Below are positions 1-6,600 of a stretch of DNA of 11,972 bases, one piece after another; position 1 is the stretch's first letter; every line of letters begins with the position of its first letter. Origin of the DNA: Brevundimonas sp. UBA2388 (GTDB lineage Bacteria; Pseudomonadota; Alphaproteobacteria; Caulobacterales; Caulobacteraceae). Where the stretch lies: assembly GCA_002343425.1 (NCBI GenBank), contig DDSO01000116.1, positions 1 to 11,972 on the forward strand. The letters are read 5' to 3'. The notes under the pieces were generated by a model that ran no database searches, was not told the DNA's origin, and saw nothing but the letters and a program-made list of their open reading frames with translations. Both the position numbers and the translations under genes were made by a program.

Positions 1-1194
1 GGCTACGGCGGCAATGCGCTGCTCGGCAAGAAATGCCTGGCGCTGCGGATCGCGTCGCACATGGGCCGCAGCGGCGGCTGGCTGGCCGAGCACATGCTGA
101 TCCTCAAGCTGACCGATCCGACGGGTCGCGCGAAATACGTCGCCGCCGCCTTCCCCTCGGCCTGCGGCAAGACCAACTTGGCCATGCTCCAGCCGACCAT
201 CCCGGGCTGGACCGCCGAGACGATCGGCGACGACATCGCCTGGATGCGCTTCGGCGATGATGGCCGTCTGTACGCCGTCAACCCGGAAGCCGGCTTCTTC
301 GGCGTTGCGCCGGGGACCAGCCGCAACACCAACGGCAACGCCCTGGCGACGATGGGTTCGAACACCGTCTTCACCAACACAGCGCTGACCGCCGACAACG
401 ACGTCTGGTGGGAAGGCCTGACCAAGGTCGCCCCCGAAGGCCTGACCAACTGGAAGGGCGTTCCGCACGACCCGGCCTCGGGCGAGCCCGCCGCCCATCC
501 CAACGCCCGCTTCGCCGCCCCGGCCTCGCAGTGTCCGACCATCGCGCCGGAATGGGAGGACCCGAAGGGCGTGCCGATCGACGCCATCCTGTTCGGCGGA
601 CGCCGCGCCTCGGCCGTGCCGCTGGTGACCGAGGCCTTCGACTGGGAGCATGGCGTGTTCATGGGCTCGTCGGTCGCCTCGGAAGGCACCGCCGCCGCCG
701 AGAACGCCATCGGGACCCTGCGCCGCGATCCCTTCGCCATGCTGCCCTTCTGCGGCTACAACATGGGCGACTATTTCGCTCACTGGCTGTCGATGGCCGG
801 CAAGACCGAGGCAGCCAAACTGCCGCGCCTCTATTTCGTGAACTGGTTCCGCAAGAACGAGGACGGCCAGTTCGTCTGGCCCGGCTTCGGCGACAACGCC
901 CGCGTGCTGAAGTGGATCGCGGAACGTCTGGATGGCGAGGCCGAGGCCGTCGATACGCCGGTCGGTCGGGTCCCGACCCGCGAGGCGCTGGACCTGTCGG
1001 GCCTGAGCCTGTCGGACGCCGACCTGTCGACCCTGCTGGATGTGGACGCCGAGGTTTGGGCGGAGGAAGCGGCCCTGATCCCCGAGTTCTACGCCCAGTT
1101 CGGCGACCGTCTGCCCGCCCGCCTGTGGGCGCAGCACGAAGCCCTGACGGCCCGCATCGACGCGAACCGCGCCGCAGCCATCGCCGCCGAGTAG
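1..1194 (+). CDS. pckG: Phosphoenolpyruvate carboxykinase (GTP), 5'-truncated by window edge
   Basis: This enzyme converts oxaloacetate and GTP to phosphoenolpyruvate, CO2 and GDP, the cytoplasmic entry step of gluconeogenesis. The reading frame is open from base 1 ([11 protein letters not shown]...) with no start in view. The 397 visible residues are about two thirds of the usual ~600, so roughly 200 N-terminal residues lie upstream. The kinase-1a P-loop [12 protein letters not shown] (from base 151) carries the active-site Cys typical of GTP-dependent PEPCK. It is followed by a metal-binding segment GDDIAWMRF, then [26 protein letters not shown], and the nucleotide-binding segment [14 protein letters not shown]. 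Many family members have PFFGYNFG there, so Cys and Met replace two aromatic residues. The ATP-type enzyme (pckA family) is excluded by these motifs. The gene ends in TAG, 46 bases before the next gene on the same strand. Confidence 0.97.
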   Translation, partial: GYGGNALLGKKCLALRIASHMGRSGGWLAEHMLILKLTDPTGRAKYVAAAFPSACGKTNLAMLQPTIPGWTAETIGDDIAWMRFGDDGRLYAVNPEAGFFGVAPGTSRNTNGNALATMGSNTVFTNTALTADNDVWWEGLTKVAPEGLTNWKGVPHDPASGEPAAHPNARFAAPASQCPTIAPEWEDPKGVPIDAILFGGRRASAVPLVTEAFDWEHGVFMGSSVASEGTAAAENAIGTLRRDPFAMLPFCGYNMGDYFAHWLSMAGKTEAAKLPRLYFVNWFRKNEDGQFVWPGFGDNARVLKWIAERLDGEAEAVDTPVGRVPTREALDLSGLSLSDADLSTLLDVDAEVWAEEAALIPEFYAQFGDRLPARLWAQHEALTARIDANRAAAIAAE

Positions 1195-1218
1195 CGATCG
1201 CGCCTTGCATTCGGAGCG

Positions 1219-1241
1219 CGGGCGGTCGATCTGATCGCCCG
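1219..1241 (+). other. GC-rich hairpin between pckG and the oxidase gene
   Basis: CGGGCG (1219-1224) pairs perfectly with CGCCCG (1236-1241) around an 11-base loop. The 3' arm ends on the G of the GTG start of the next gene. No T-run follows, so it is a poor intrinsic terminator. It might attenuate read-through or partly hide the downstream start, which also lacks a clear Shine-Dalgarno sequence. In DNA this GC-rich it could also be chance. Confidence 0.25.
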
Positions 1242-2251
1242 TGGCTTCCTCCCCTGATGTGATCGTCATCGGCGCCGGCGTGCTCGGCCTCTGCACCGCG
1301 GCCGAGCTGGCCGCGCGAGGTCATGCCGTGACCGTGATCGACCCCGGCGGCCCCAACGCCTCCTCCATCGCCGCGGGCATGATCGCCCCGGCACTGGAAA
1401 GTCTGCTTGAAGACGTATCCGCCGACCGAGCCGCACTGCTGAAGCGCGCGCGCGACCTTTGGCCCGCCTTTGCGGAGAGCCATGGCGTCAAGCTGCTGCG
1501 GGAGGGCGCCGATTGGCGCGGACCGGATACGCAAGCCGCAGTCGCCCGCCTTCACGTGCTTGGCTTTGACGCACGGCTGAACCCCCTTGGTCTGACCACC
1601 CCCGACGACTGGCGTATCGAGGTGGCGCCGGCCCTGAAGGCGCTGGCGCGGGCGCCCGGCTTGACGGTGGTGCGGGGACAGGTCGTGCGCCTCACGGGCG
1701 ACGCCCGCCGCTGGCGTGTCGAAGCGGGCGACGGCCGGGTATGGTTCAGCCCGACGGTGGTGCTGGCGACGGGGGTCGGTGAGCCGGTCGCCGGATTGCC
1801 CGATCCCGCCGCCGCGGCCGTGTCCGCCGTTACGCCGATCCGGGGGCAGCTGACATTCGTCTCCACAGCACCCCCGCCCCGCGTGGTCAGAGGCCCGGGC
1901 GTCTATGCTGCGCCGTGCGAAGGCGGCGTGGTCATCGGCGCCACGATGGAGCCGGGACGCCGCGATCTGGAGCCCGATCCGGTCGAGGCCGAGCGCAAGG
2001 TCGCGGCCGGTCTGGTGCTGCTGAATGTGACGGGCGTGGCCGGCCCGACCCGGGTGGGCATTCGCGGCGCTTCCGCCGACGGTCTGCCGCTGGCGGGCGC
2101 CTCGGGCGAGCCGGGGCTGCACCTGGCGCTGGCCCCCCGCCGGAACGGCTGGCTGATCGGGCCGCTCGTCGGGCAGGTCGTTGCGGACGGAATCGAGGGC
2201 AGGGCGCCCATGGCGGATGCCGCCGCCCTCGATCCGCTCAGGTTCGCCTGA
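1241..2251 (+). CDS. FAD-dependent amine oxidase of the DAO family (glycine oxidase ThiO-like)
   Basis: This is a flavoprotein oxidase of 336 aa, probably acting on a glycine or D-amino-acid-like amine in the cytoplasm. A Rossmann dinucleotide-binding motif at residues 7-16 (VIVIGAGVLG) is followed by the beta-strand end VTVID. The region around S47-G54 (SSIAAGMIAP) matches the DAO-family segment that holds the flavin. Later segments fit ThiO-like proteins: TPIRGQL, a GVYAAPCEGGVVIGATMEPG stretch, VGIRGASADGLPLAG, and the C-terminal RNGWLIGPLVGQVVADGI. Length is near the usual 330-370. No thiamine genes are nearby, so a role in thiazole synthesis is not supported by context and the substrate is open. 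The GTG start places the Rossmann motif at the very N-terminus as expected. The gene may be co-transcribed with pckG (46-base gap). It ends tail to tail against tonB. Confidence 0.85.
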   Translation: MASSPDVIVIGAGVLGLCTAAELAARGHAVTVIDPGGPNASSIAAGMIAPALESLLEDVSADRAALLKRARDLWPAFAESHGVKLLREGADWRGPDTQAAVARLHVLGFDARLNPLGLTTPDDWRIEVAPALKALARAPGLTVVRGQVVRLTGDARRWRVEAGDGRVWFSPTVVLATGVGEPVAGLPDPAAAAVSAVTPIRGQLTFVSTAPPPRVVRGPGVYAAPCEGGVVIGATMEPGRRDLEPDPVEAERKVAAGLVLLNVTGVAGPTRVGIRGASADGLPLAGASGEPGLHLALAPRRNGWLIGPLVGQVVADGIEGRAPMADAAALDPLRFA

Positions 2252-2977
2252 TCAGTCTTCCGGCGGGTTGAAACGCAGGCCGATATTGACCCGCGAGCCC
2301 TCGGCCGCACCATTGACGGTTCGCGGATTGACCCGGAAATGACGCGACAGACCCTGGGCCGCCCGACCGAAGCCGTAGCCTCCCGGGGTCTCCCGCGTGA
2401 CATTGCAGTCGGTTACGGCGCCCGTCGGCAGCACCAGGCAGTTCAGCGAGGCCGAACCCGCAACGCCTGCGGCGATCGCCCGTTCGGGATAGGCTCGCCC
2501 CATCTGGTCGGCCGTGGGCTGGCGCGACCAGCTGGGATTGCGGATGACGGCCGGCGGCTCAGGGCGGACGGTCTCGACCGGCGTGGCGTCGGGGACCGGA
2601 TCAGGGATCACCGTCGACGTGGTGATGGTGGTGCTTTCGGTGACGGTTTCGCCCTGGGTCACGGCCACGGTCTCGACACCAGGCGCGGGCGCGCTCGTCG
2701 AGTTGACCCGGGTGTTGGGCGGCGCGGGAAGGGGTTTGGGCTCGGGCTCGGGCTTGCGCAACCGCTCAAATGTGACCTCGATCGGGGCAGGCTGGGTCGG
2801 GGTCGTGATCAACGGCATCTCGAACCGCTGATAGTACATCACCGCCCCTAGGCCGACGTGGGCCGCGCCGACGATGCCGAGGGCGACCCAGGTGGCTTTC
2901 GAGAATCGGGGCGTCTTGCGTTCGTTGTAGTCGAGGGGCCTCACCAGTCCGGGGCCGCCCGCTGTCTTGATCATCAT
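2252..2977 (-). CDS. tonB: TonB-family energy transducer
   Basis: The protein spans the periplasm and passes proton-motive-force energy from an ExbB/ExbD complex to TonB-dependent outer-membrane receptors. From the chosen ATG it is 241 aa. It has a short cytoplasmic N-terminus, one membrane segment (about residues 30-48, WVALGIVGAAHVGLGAVMYY) holding a His at 40 like the essential TonB transmembrane His, then a proline-rich periplasmic spacer with a KPEPEPKPLPAPP run. The C-terminal TonB domain (about 163-238) shows YPERA, G-x-A-x-LNC, LPTGAVTDCNV, the ETPGGYGFGRAA signature and FRVNP. An in-frame GTG at 3010 would add 11 residues. I prefer 2977 because it follows a GAGA purine stretch and leaves a normal N-terminus, though this is uncertain. 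ExbB and ExbD are not in view. Gene symbol is by family; Caulobacterales often carry several paralogues. Confidence 0.9.
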   Translation of the reverse strand: MMIKTAGGPGLVRPLDYNERKTPRFSKATWVALGIVGAAHVGLGAVMYYQRFEMPLITTPTQPAPIEVTFERLRKPEPEPKPLPAPPNTRVNSTSAPAPGVETVAVTQGETVTESTTITTSTVIPDPVPDATPVETVRPEPPAVIRNPSWSRQPTADQMGRAYPERAIAAGVAGSASLNCLVLPTGAVTDCNVTRETPGGYGFGRAAQGLSRHFRVNPRTVNGAAEGSRVNIGLRFNPPED

Positions 2978-3134
2978 GGCCGTCTCATCCCTGTCTATCG
3001 CCGTCCCCACAGCGTCCCACGGCCAAGTTGAGCGCTGACCTCACGGCAAGTTTGGGGCGAGCCTCGCCTTGAAAGGGCCACCGTGGCGGCGCGGGCGTCC
3101 GAAGGTTAAGAGGCTGTGGACGCGCGGGCGGCTG

Positions 3135-3149
3135 TTAGGGTTTGATTAA
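3135..3149 (+). promoter_or_regulatory. Candidate CtrA box upstream of the transglycosylase gene
   Basis: TTAG-N7-TTAA (3135-3138, 3146-3149) differs from the CtrA consensus TTAA-N7-TTAA at one base. It lies 25 bases before the ATG at 3175. At CtrA-activated promoters the box overlaps the -35 region, so transcription here would begin close to the start codon. No obvious -10 element is seen. Motif reading only; another TTAA at 3106-3109 has no partner at N7. Confidence 0.4.
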
Positions 3150-3174
3150 CCACAAACCCCCAGCGTCATGACTC

Positions 3175-3969
3175 ATGAATGTCGGAGCGATTCCATCCGC
3201 TGGCGGGGTTGAGGCAGCCATTCGGCGCGCCTCGAACGTCACGGGCGTGGACGCCGATTTCCTCGTTCGGACGGCGCGTCGCGAAAGCGCGATGAACCCG
3301 TCGGCGCGGGCCCGGACCTCGTCGGCAGCGGGCCTTTTCCAGTTCATTGAACAGACCTGGCTCGGGACCGTGAAGGCTCATGGAGCCAAGCACGGCTACG
3401 GTCAGTACGCCGACCTGATCTACCGTGGCGGGGACGGGCGGTGGCGGGTCGAAGGTTCTGCCCGCAACATCGTGCTGGACCTGCGATTCGACCCGCAGGC
3501 AGCCTCGACCATGGCGGCCGAGCTGACCGCCTCGAACGCCGCCTATCTGAGGGGCCGCTCAGGACGCGAGCCGGGGGCCGGCGATCTGTACGCCGCGCAT
3601 TTCCTGGGACCTGCCGGCGCTGCCCAGTTGATGGACGCCATGGATCGCCGTCCGGGCGCCAGCGCGGTTGCACTTTTCCCTGAGGCGGCTGCGGCCAACC
3701 GGTCGATCTTCTATCGGGATGGTCGACCGGCGACGGTGGCCGAGGTGCATGCCAATCTTCAACGCGGAGCCGGTGACGGAGCGCCTGCCTCGGCGTCGGG
3801 TTCTGTGCCAGGCGCGCCGGACCTGACGGAGCGCGACCGGATGCTGGCAGCGCGGCTCGACCGGCTGAAGCAGGATCAGAGCCTGCTGGCCCTGCTGATG
3901 GGGCAGGACGGCGACAGCAAGAGCGGCTTCGGCGGCGCTTTCGCTCCCGAAGCGAGCAAGAGCGTCTGA
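3175..3969 (+). CDS. Lytic transglycosylase (SLT) domain protein
   Basis: This is a predicted peptidoglycan-cleaving protein of 264 aa. The N-terminal half has the SLT lysozyme-like fold signature: ARRESAMNPSA with the likely catalytic Glu at residue 37, followed by SSAAGLFQFIEQTW (49-62). A later DLYAAHFLGPAGA segment, between about residues 136 and 150, is typical of short alphaproteobacterial SLT proteins. The C-terminal ~60 residues look disordered and polar. No signal peptide or membrane segment is visible, so export would need a non-Sec route (such as a flagellar or pilus apparatus) or a different start. Caulobacter PleA is a lytic transglycosylase needed for polar pili and flagella; I cannot show that this is its orthologue. 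No Shine-Dalgarno sequence precedes the ATG, and a CtrA-like box sits 25 bases upstream, which together suggest a leaderless or near-leaderless mRNA. DUF2336 A follows after 75 bases. Confidence 0.85.
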   Translation: MNVGAIPSAGGVEAAIRRASNVTGVDADFLVRTARRESAMNPSARARTSSAAGLFQFIEQTWLGTVKAHGAKHGYGQYADLIYRGGDGRWRVEGSARNIVLDLRFDPQAASTMAAELTASNAAYLRGRSGREPGAGDLYAAHFLGPAGAAQLMDAMDRRPGASAVALFPEAAAANRSIFYRDGRPATVAEVHANLQRGAGDGAPASASGSVPGAPDLTERDRMLAARLDRLKQDQSLLALLMGQDGDSKSGFGGAFAPEASKSV

Positions 3970-3987
3970 TCGCGAATCCGGCGATGG

Positions 3988-4002
3988 TGAACCGCCCGTT
4001 AA
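3988..4002 (+). promoter_or_regulatory. Candidate CtrA box upstream of DUF2336 gene A
   Basis: TGAA-N7-TTAA (3988-3991, 3999-4002) differs from the CtrA consensus at one base. It lies 42 bases before the start at 4045, in the only gap between the transglycosylase and DUF2336 genes. A GANTC site (GAATC, 3974-3978) sits just upstream. The second TTAA overlaps an AAGGA that could also serve as the ribosome site for a mini-ORF at 4016. Confidence 0.33.
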
Positions 4003-4015
4003 GGATGGTGGGCTG

Positions 4016-4048
4016 ATGCTGACCGGCAAAGCCTGGACCTGCCCATGA
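4016..4048 (+). other. Possible 10-codon leader ORF coupled to DUF2336 gene A
   Basis: ATG at 4016 opens a reading frame MLTGKAWTCP whose TGA (4046-4048) overlaps the ATG of the downstream gene in an ATGA. A purine-rich AAGGATGGTGGG precedes it, whereas the downstream start itself has no good Shine-Dalgarno sequence. Translation of the mini-ORF could therefore feed ribosomes to the main gene. It is short enough to be chance. Confidence 0.25.
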
Positions 4049-5187
4049 CCGCCTACCGAGCCCGCCTTACCGAGATCGACATCCGCCGCCTGATCAAGGC
4101 GACCGACGAGGACGAACGGGCGGCTGCGGCCCACAAGCTGTGCCGCAGCATGGACAAGGCCCCGCTTGAGGACGAGGACCGGGAGGCCGCGCAGAAAATT
4201 CTGCGCATGCTGGCCCAGGACGCCGCCGAACTGGTCCGCCGCGCCATGGCTGTGACGTTGAAATCGTCGGATCTGATTCCCCGCGATGTCGCCCGAAAGC
4301 TGGCCGCCGATGTCGACAGCGTCGCCTTGCCGATGATCAACTTCTCGCCGGCCTTCACCGACGAAGACCTGATCGAGATCGTCCAGGCCGGATCGCCCCT
4401 GCGTCAGGTGGCGGTGGCGGGTCGGCCTGACGTCGGCCGTGACGTGGCCACGGCCCTGGCCGAGGTGGGTTGTGAACAGGCGGTGCGTGTCCTCGCCGCC
4501 AATGACAACGCCGATGTCGCCGAGGCCGCGCTGGGCCGCTGCATCGACCGTTTCGGAACCTCTCCCGAGATCGTGGCGGCGCTCGCCTACCGTCAGGTGC
4601 TGCCGTTGTCCGTGACGGAGCGGCTGGTTGAGCTGGCCTCCGAAGCCGTCCGCGAGCATCTGGTGACCCGCCATGCGGTGGCCCCGGAGACGGCGATCCG
4701 CCTCGCCGCCTTCGCCCGCGAGCGCGCCACGGTCGATCTGGTCGATCAGGCTTCAAGCCAGGCTGACCTGCCGCAGTTCGTGGCCAAGCTGAACGCGCGG
4801 CGGGTTCTGACCGCGTCGCTGTTGCTGAGAGCCCTGGCGAGAGGGCAGATGGCCCTGTTCGAACACGGCATAGCCGAGTTGGCGGGAACCCCGCACGCGC
4901 GGGCGTGGCTGATGATCCACGACGCCGGGCCCTTGGGGTTGAAGGCCATCTATGATCGCGCGGGCCTGCCGCCGCGCCTATTCCAGGCCTATCGCGCCGG
5001 GGTCGACACCTGGCGCACATTACAGGCCGAGGGCGCGGATACGTCCGGGGACGCCTTCCGCCAGCAGATGCTGGAACGCTTCCTCACCCAGCGCCCGAAT
5101 GCGCCGCGCGAGGATCTGGCCTATCTGATGGAGCGGCTGGATCACGATCCGCTGCCGGCCAGGGCCCAGGTCAACGTCGCCGCCTGA
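4045..5187 (+). CDS. DUF2336 domain protein A
   Basis: This is a 380-aa soluble protein of unknown function, predicted to be almost wholly alpha-helical, with alanine-, leucine- and arginine-rich helices reminiscent of HEAT-like repeats. The DUF2336 signature runs from about residue 101: SPAFTDEDL, then QVAVAGRPDV at 121-130 and VATAL at 134-138. The C-terminal half repeats the theme with LLLRALARGQMALFEHGIAEL. There is no signal peptide or membrane segment. It is paralogous to the protein encoded at 7743-6601: the core aligns without gaps at a constant offset of nine residues. The start codon has only a weak ribosome site but overlaps a possible leader ORF. The gene is followed eight bases after its stop by a strong hairpin terminator. 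I know of no established biochemical role for the family; its repeated occurrence in Caulobacterales, here beside an HPt protein, is the main clue. Confidence 0.85.
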   Translation: MTAYRARLTEIDIRRLIKATDEDERAAAAHKLCRSMDKAPLEDEDREAAQKILRMLAQDAAELVRRAMAVTLKSSDLIPRDVARKLAADVDSVALPMINFSPAFTDEDLIEIVQAGSPLRQVAVAGRPDVGRDVATALAEVGCEQAVRVLAANDNADVAEAALGRCIDRFGTSPEIVAALAYRQVLPLSVTERLVELASEAVREHLVTRHAVAPETAIRLAAFARERATVDLVDQASSQADLPQFVAKLNARRVLTASLLLRALARGQMALFEHGIAELAGTPHARAWLMIHDAGPLGLKAIYDRAGLPPRLFQAYRAGVDTWRTLQAEGADTSGDAFRQQMLERFLTQRPNAPREDLAYLMERLDHDPLPARAQVNVAA

Positions 5188-5194
5188 CAGCAAA

Positions 5195-5215
5195 ACGCCC
5201 GCCGGAGGCGGGCGT
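5195..5215. terminator. Bidirectional intrinsic terminator between convergent genes
   Basis: ACGCCCGCC (5195-5203) pairs perfectly with GGCGGGCGT (5207-5215), a 9-bp stem with a GGA triloop that may open to five bases. It is flanked by AAAA on the left (5192-5195), which reads as TTTT after the hairpin on the minus strand. On the plus strand the downstream tract (CAGCGTTTG) is poorer. It therefore best terminates the minus-strand HPt transcript and may also stop DUF2336 A. Confidence 0.8.
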
Positions 5216-5242
5216 CAGCGTTTGCGGAATAAGACGGCAGGC

Positions 5243-5719
5243 TCAGGTCAGGTGGTCTGCCACCCGCGCTTCCAGTGTTTCGGCCAGAATCTTGCCGACG
5301 GGATGATCGTCAGTCTGGATTTCATCGCGGACGACGGCCTTGATGGCGTCGATATGAGCGTCCAGCAGCACGATCGGCGCCGCCATGCGCTTGGCGGGGT
5401 CGTCCATCATCTTGCAAAGCGAGCCCGCAAGGCGGGTCACCAGCGGATACTGGTAGGTGGTGCCGAGGCCCTTCAGGTCGTGGGCGCGGAAATAGAGGGC
5501 TTCGGCCGTCGCGGAGTTATAGCCCGAGGTGCGGATATCCGCCTGGGCCTTGTCCAGCTTGACGATCTCGTCCTGCAGCCATTGACCGAACTGCGACGAC
5601 ATCGCCTGCAGGGCCTGCTCGGCCTTGGCGATGGCGTTGGCATCGATGCCGCCAAAGCCTCCGCCGACCTTCATGCGAAGGGTGTTGGGCGGGCGAATGA
5701 CCTGGGCCGGGTTGCTCAC
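5243..5719 (-). CDS. Orphan histidine phosphotransferase (HPt) protein
   Basis: HPt proteins shuttle phosphoryl groups between response-regulator receivers in cytoplasmic phosphorelays. This 158-aa protein has a helical HPt domain with the phospho-accepting site FRAHDLKGLG at 77-86, predicted phospho-His 80, followed by TTYQYP. No kinase or receiver domain is attached and none is encoded nearby, so partners must lie elsewhere. I chose the GTG at 5719 (MSNPAQVIRPPNTLRMK) because AGGAG sits six bases upstream. A longer frame opening at 5842 would run into the NAD kinase gene and has a low-quality N-terminus. A Gly-rich VGGGFGGID (18-26) precedes the domain. Caulobacter has an HPt protein, ShpA, linking ShkA to TacA in stalk control; this could be its counterpart, but that is only a guess. 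It is probably co-transcribed with NAD kinase (67-base gap). Confidence 0.85.
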   Translation of the reverse strand: MSNPAQVIRPPNTLRMKVGGGFGGIDANAIAKAEQALQAMSSQFGQWLQDEIVKLDKAQADIRTSGYNSATAEALYFRAHDLKGLGTTYQYPLVTRLAGSLCKMMDDPAKRMAAPIVLLDAHIDAIKAVVRDEIQTDDHPVGKILAETLEARVADHLT

Positions 5720-5725
5720 GGCTGA

Positions 5726-5730
5726 CTCCT
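5726..5730 (-). promoter_or_regulatory. Shine-Dalgarno site fixing the HPt start
   Basis: On the minus strand AGGAG lies six bases before the GTG at 5719, optimal spacing. It overlaps a GANTC methylation site (5724-5728). This supports a 158-aa product instead of a 199-aa one. The remaining NadK-HPt gap (to 5786) holds an isolated TTAA (5766-5769) but no promoter I can defend. Confidence 0.75.
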
Positions 5731-5786
5731 GCGAACGGACTGGAGCAACCCTGACACTCACGTCATTAAAAAGCGGTGCATGTTCG

Positions 5787-6569
5787 TCAGGACGCAAACT
5801 GCTCCGCGAGGACCCGCTCCTCGAACGATCGGCCGGCGTCAAAGAGCATGGTCAGGGCGATGTCGCGCCGCTCACGGACTTCAACGCGGGCGACCCGCCG
5901 GATTTCGAGATCGTCAGCGGTGGCGCTGACCGGCCGCTTGTCGGGTTCCAGGACCTCGAAACACACCTTCGACTGGTGCGGCAGCAGGGCGCCGCGCCAG
6001 CGCCGCGGGCGGAAGGCGCTGATAGGCGTCAGCGCCAGAACGCGGGAGTCCAGCGGAATGATCGGGCCGTGCGCCGAGAGATTGTAGGCGGTCGATCCAG
6101 CGGCGGTCGCGAGCATACAGCCGTCGCAGGACAGCTCCTCCAATCGGACGCGGCCGTCGACCGTAATGCGCAGTTTGGCGCTCTGGCGCGTCTGGCGCAG
6201 CAGGGAGACCTCATTGATGGCCAGGCCGCTGTGGGCCTGACCCGCCTCGGTCCAGGCGTCCATCTGCAGGGGATGGATCACCGCGCGACCGGCGCCGGCC
6301 AGCCGCTCCAGCAGGCCCTCTTCCTCGAAATCGTTCATCAGGAAGCCGACCGAGCCGCGGTTCATGCCGAACACCGGGGTTCGCTTGTCCATGACCGTGT
6401 GCAGTGTTTCCAGCATGAAGCCGTCGCCACCGAGCGCGACAATGACCTGGGCCTCATCGGGCGGGAATGACCCGTAACGCGCCGACAGTCGATCACGCGC
6501 CGCCTGGGCCTCGGGTCGGTCCGAGGCGGCGAAGGCGATGCGGAGGGGGGGCGGCTCGGGTTCAGTCAC
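5787..6569 (-). CDS. nadK: NAD kinase
   Basis: NAD kinase phosphorylates NAD+ to NADP+ in the cytoplasm, using ATP or polyphosphate, and is the sole route to NADP in most bacteria. From the GTG at 6569 the protein is 260 aa, slightly shorter than the usual ~290. The invariant GGDG motif is at 47-50 in [25 protein letters not shown] follows, then the [10 protein letters not shown] segment with the NE pair that contacts NAD, and the second signature [23 protein letters not shown]. An in-frame TTG at 6581 would add four residues; neither start has a good ribosome site, but GTG is the commoner codon. The upstream DUF2336 B gene ends 31 bases before this start, so translation probably depends on a shared transcript. 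HPt follows downstream. Confidence 0.95.
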   Translation of the reverse strand: MTEPEPPPLRIAFAASDRPEAQAARDRLSARYGSFPPDEAQVIVALGGDGFMLETLHTVMDKRTPVFGMNRGSVGFLMNDFEEEGLLERLAGAGRAVIHPLQMDAWTEAGQAHSGLAINEVSLLRQTRQSAKLRITVDGRVRLEELSCDGCMLATAAGSTAYNLSAHGPIIPLDSRVLALTPISAFRPRRWRGALLPHQSKVCFEVLEPDKRPVSATADDLEIRRVARVEVRERRDIALTMLFDAGRSFEERVLAEQFAS

Positions 6570-6600
6570 GAATACACGCAAGCCGAGCCCGGCGGGGAAG

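Noticed and set aside
659..2122. A 487-codon open frame on the minus strand across pckG and the oxidase gene
   Set aside because: Its product is Arg/Gly/His-rich with no domain, and both sense genes have clear conserved motifs. It is a high-GC shadow frame.
3106..3149. TTAA at 3106 paired with TTAA at 3146
   Set aside because: The spacing is far from seven bases; only the 3135/3146 pair fits.
3559..4674. A 371-codon minus-strand frame antisense to the transglycosylase and DUF2336 A
   Set aside because: Composition is that of a shadow frame (many His, Gln, Gly, Arg), and it crosses the intergenic region and two well-supported sense genes.
5752..5765. TGAC-N6-GTCA inverted repeat upstream of the HPt gene as an operator
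   Set aside because: Four-base arms with an unpaired centre are expected by chance and no regulator gene is adjacent.
5766..5780. TTAA-N7-TGCA in the nadK-HPt gap as a fourth CtrA box
   Set aside because: Two mismatches in the second half-site and no -10 placed to use it.
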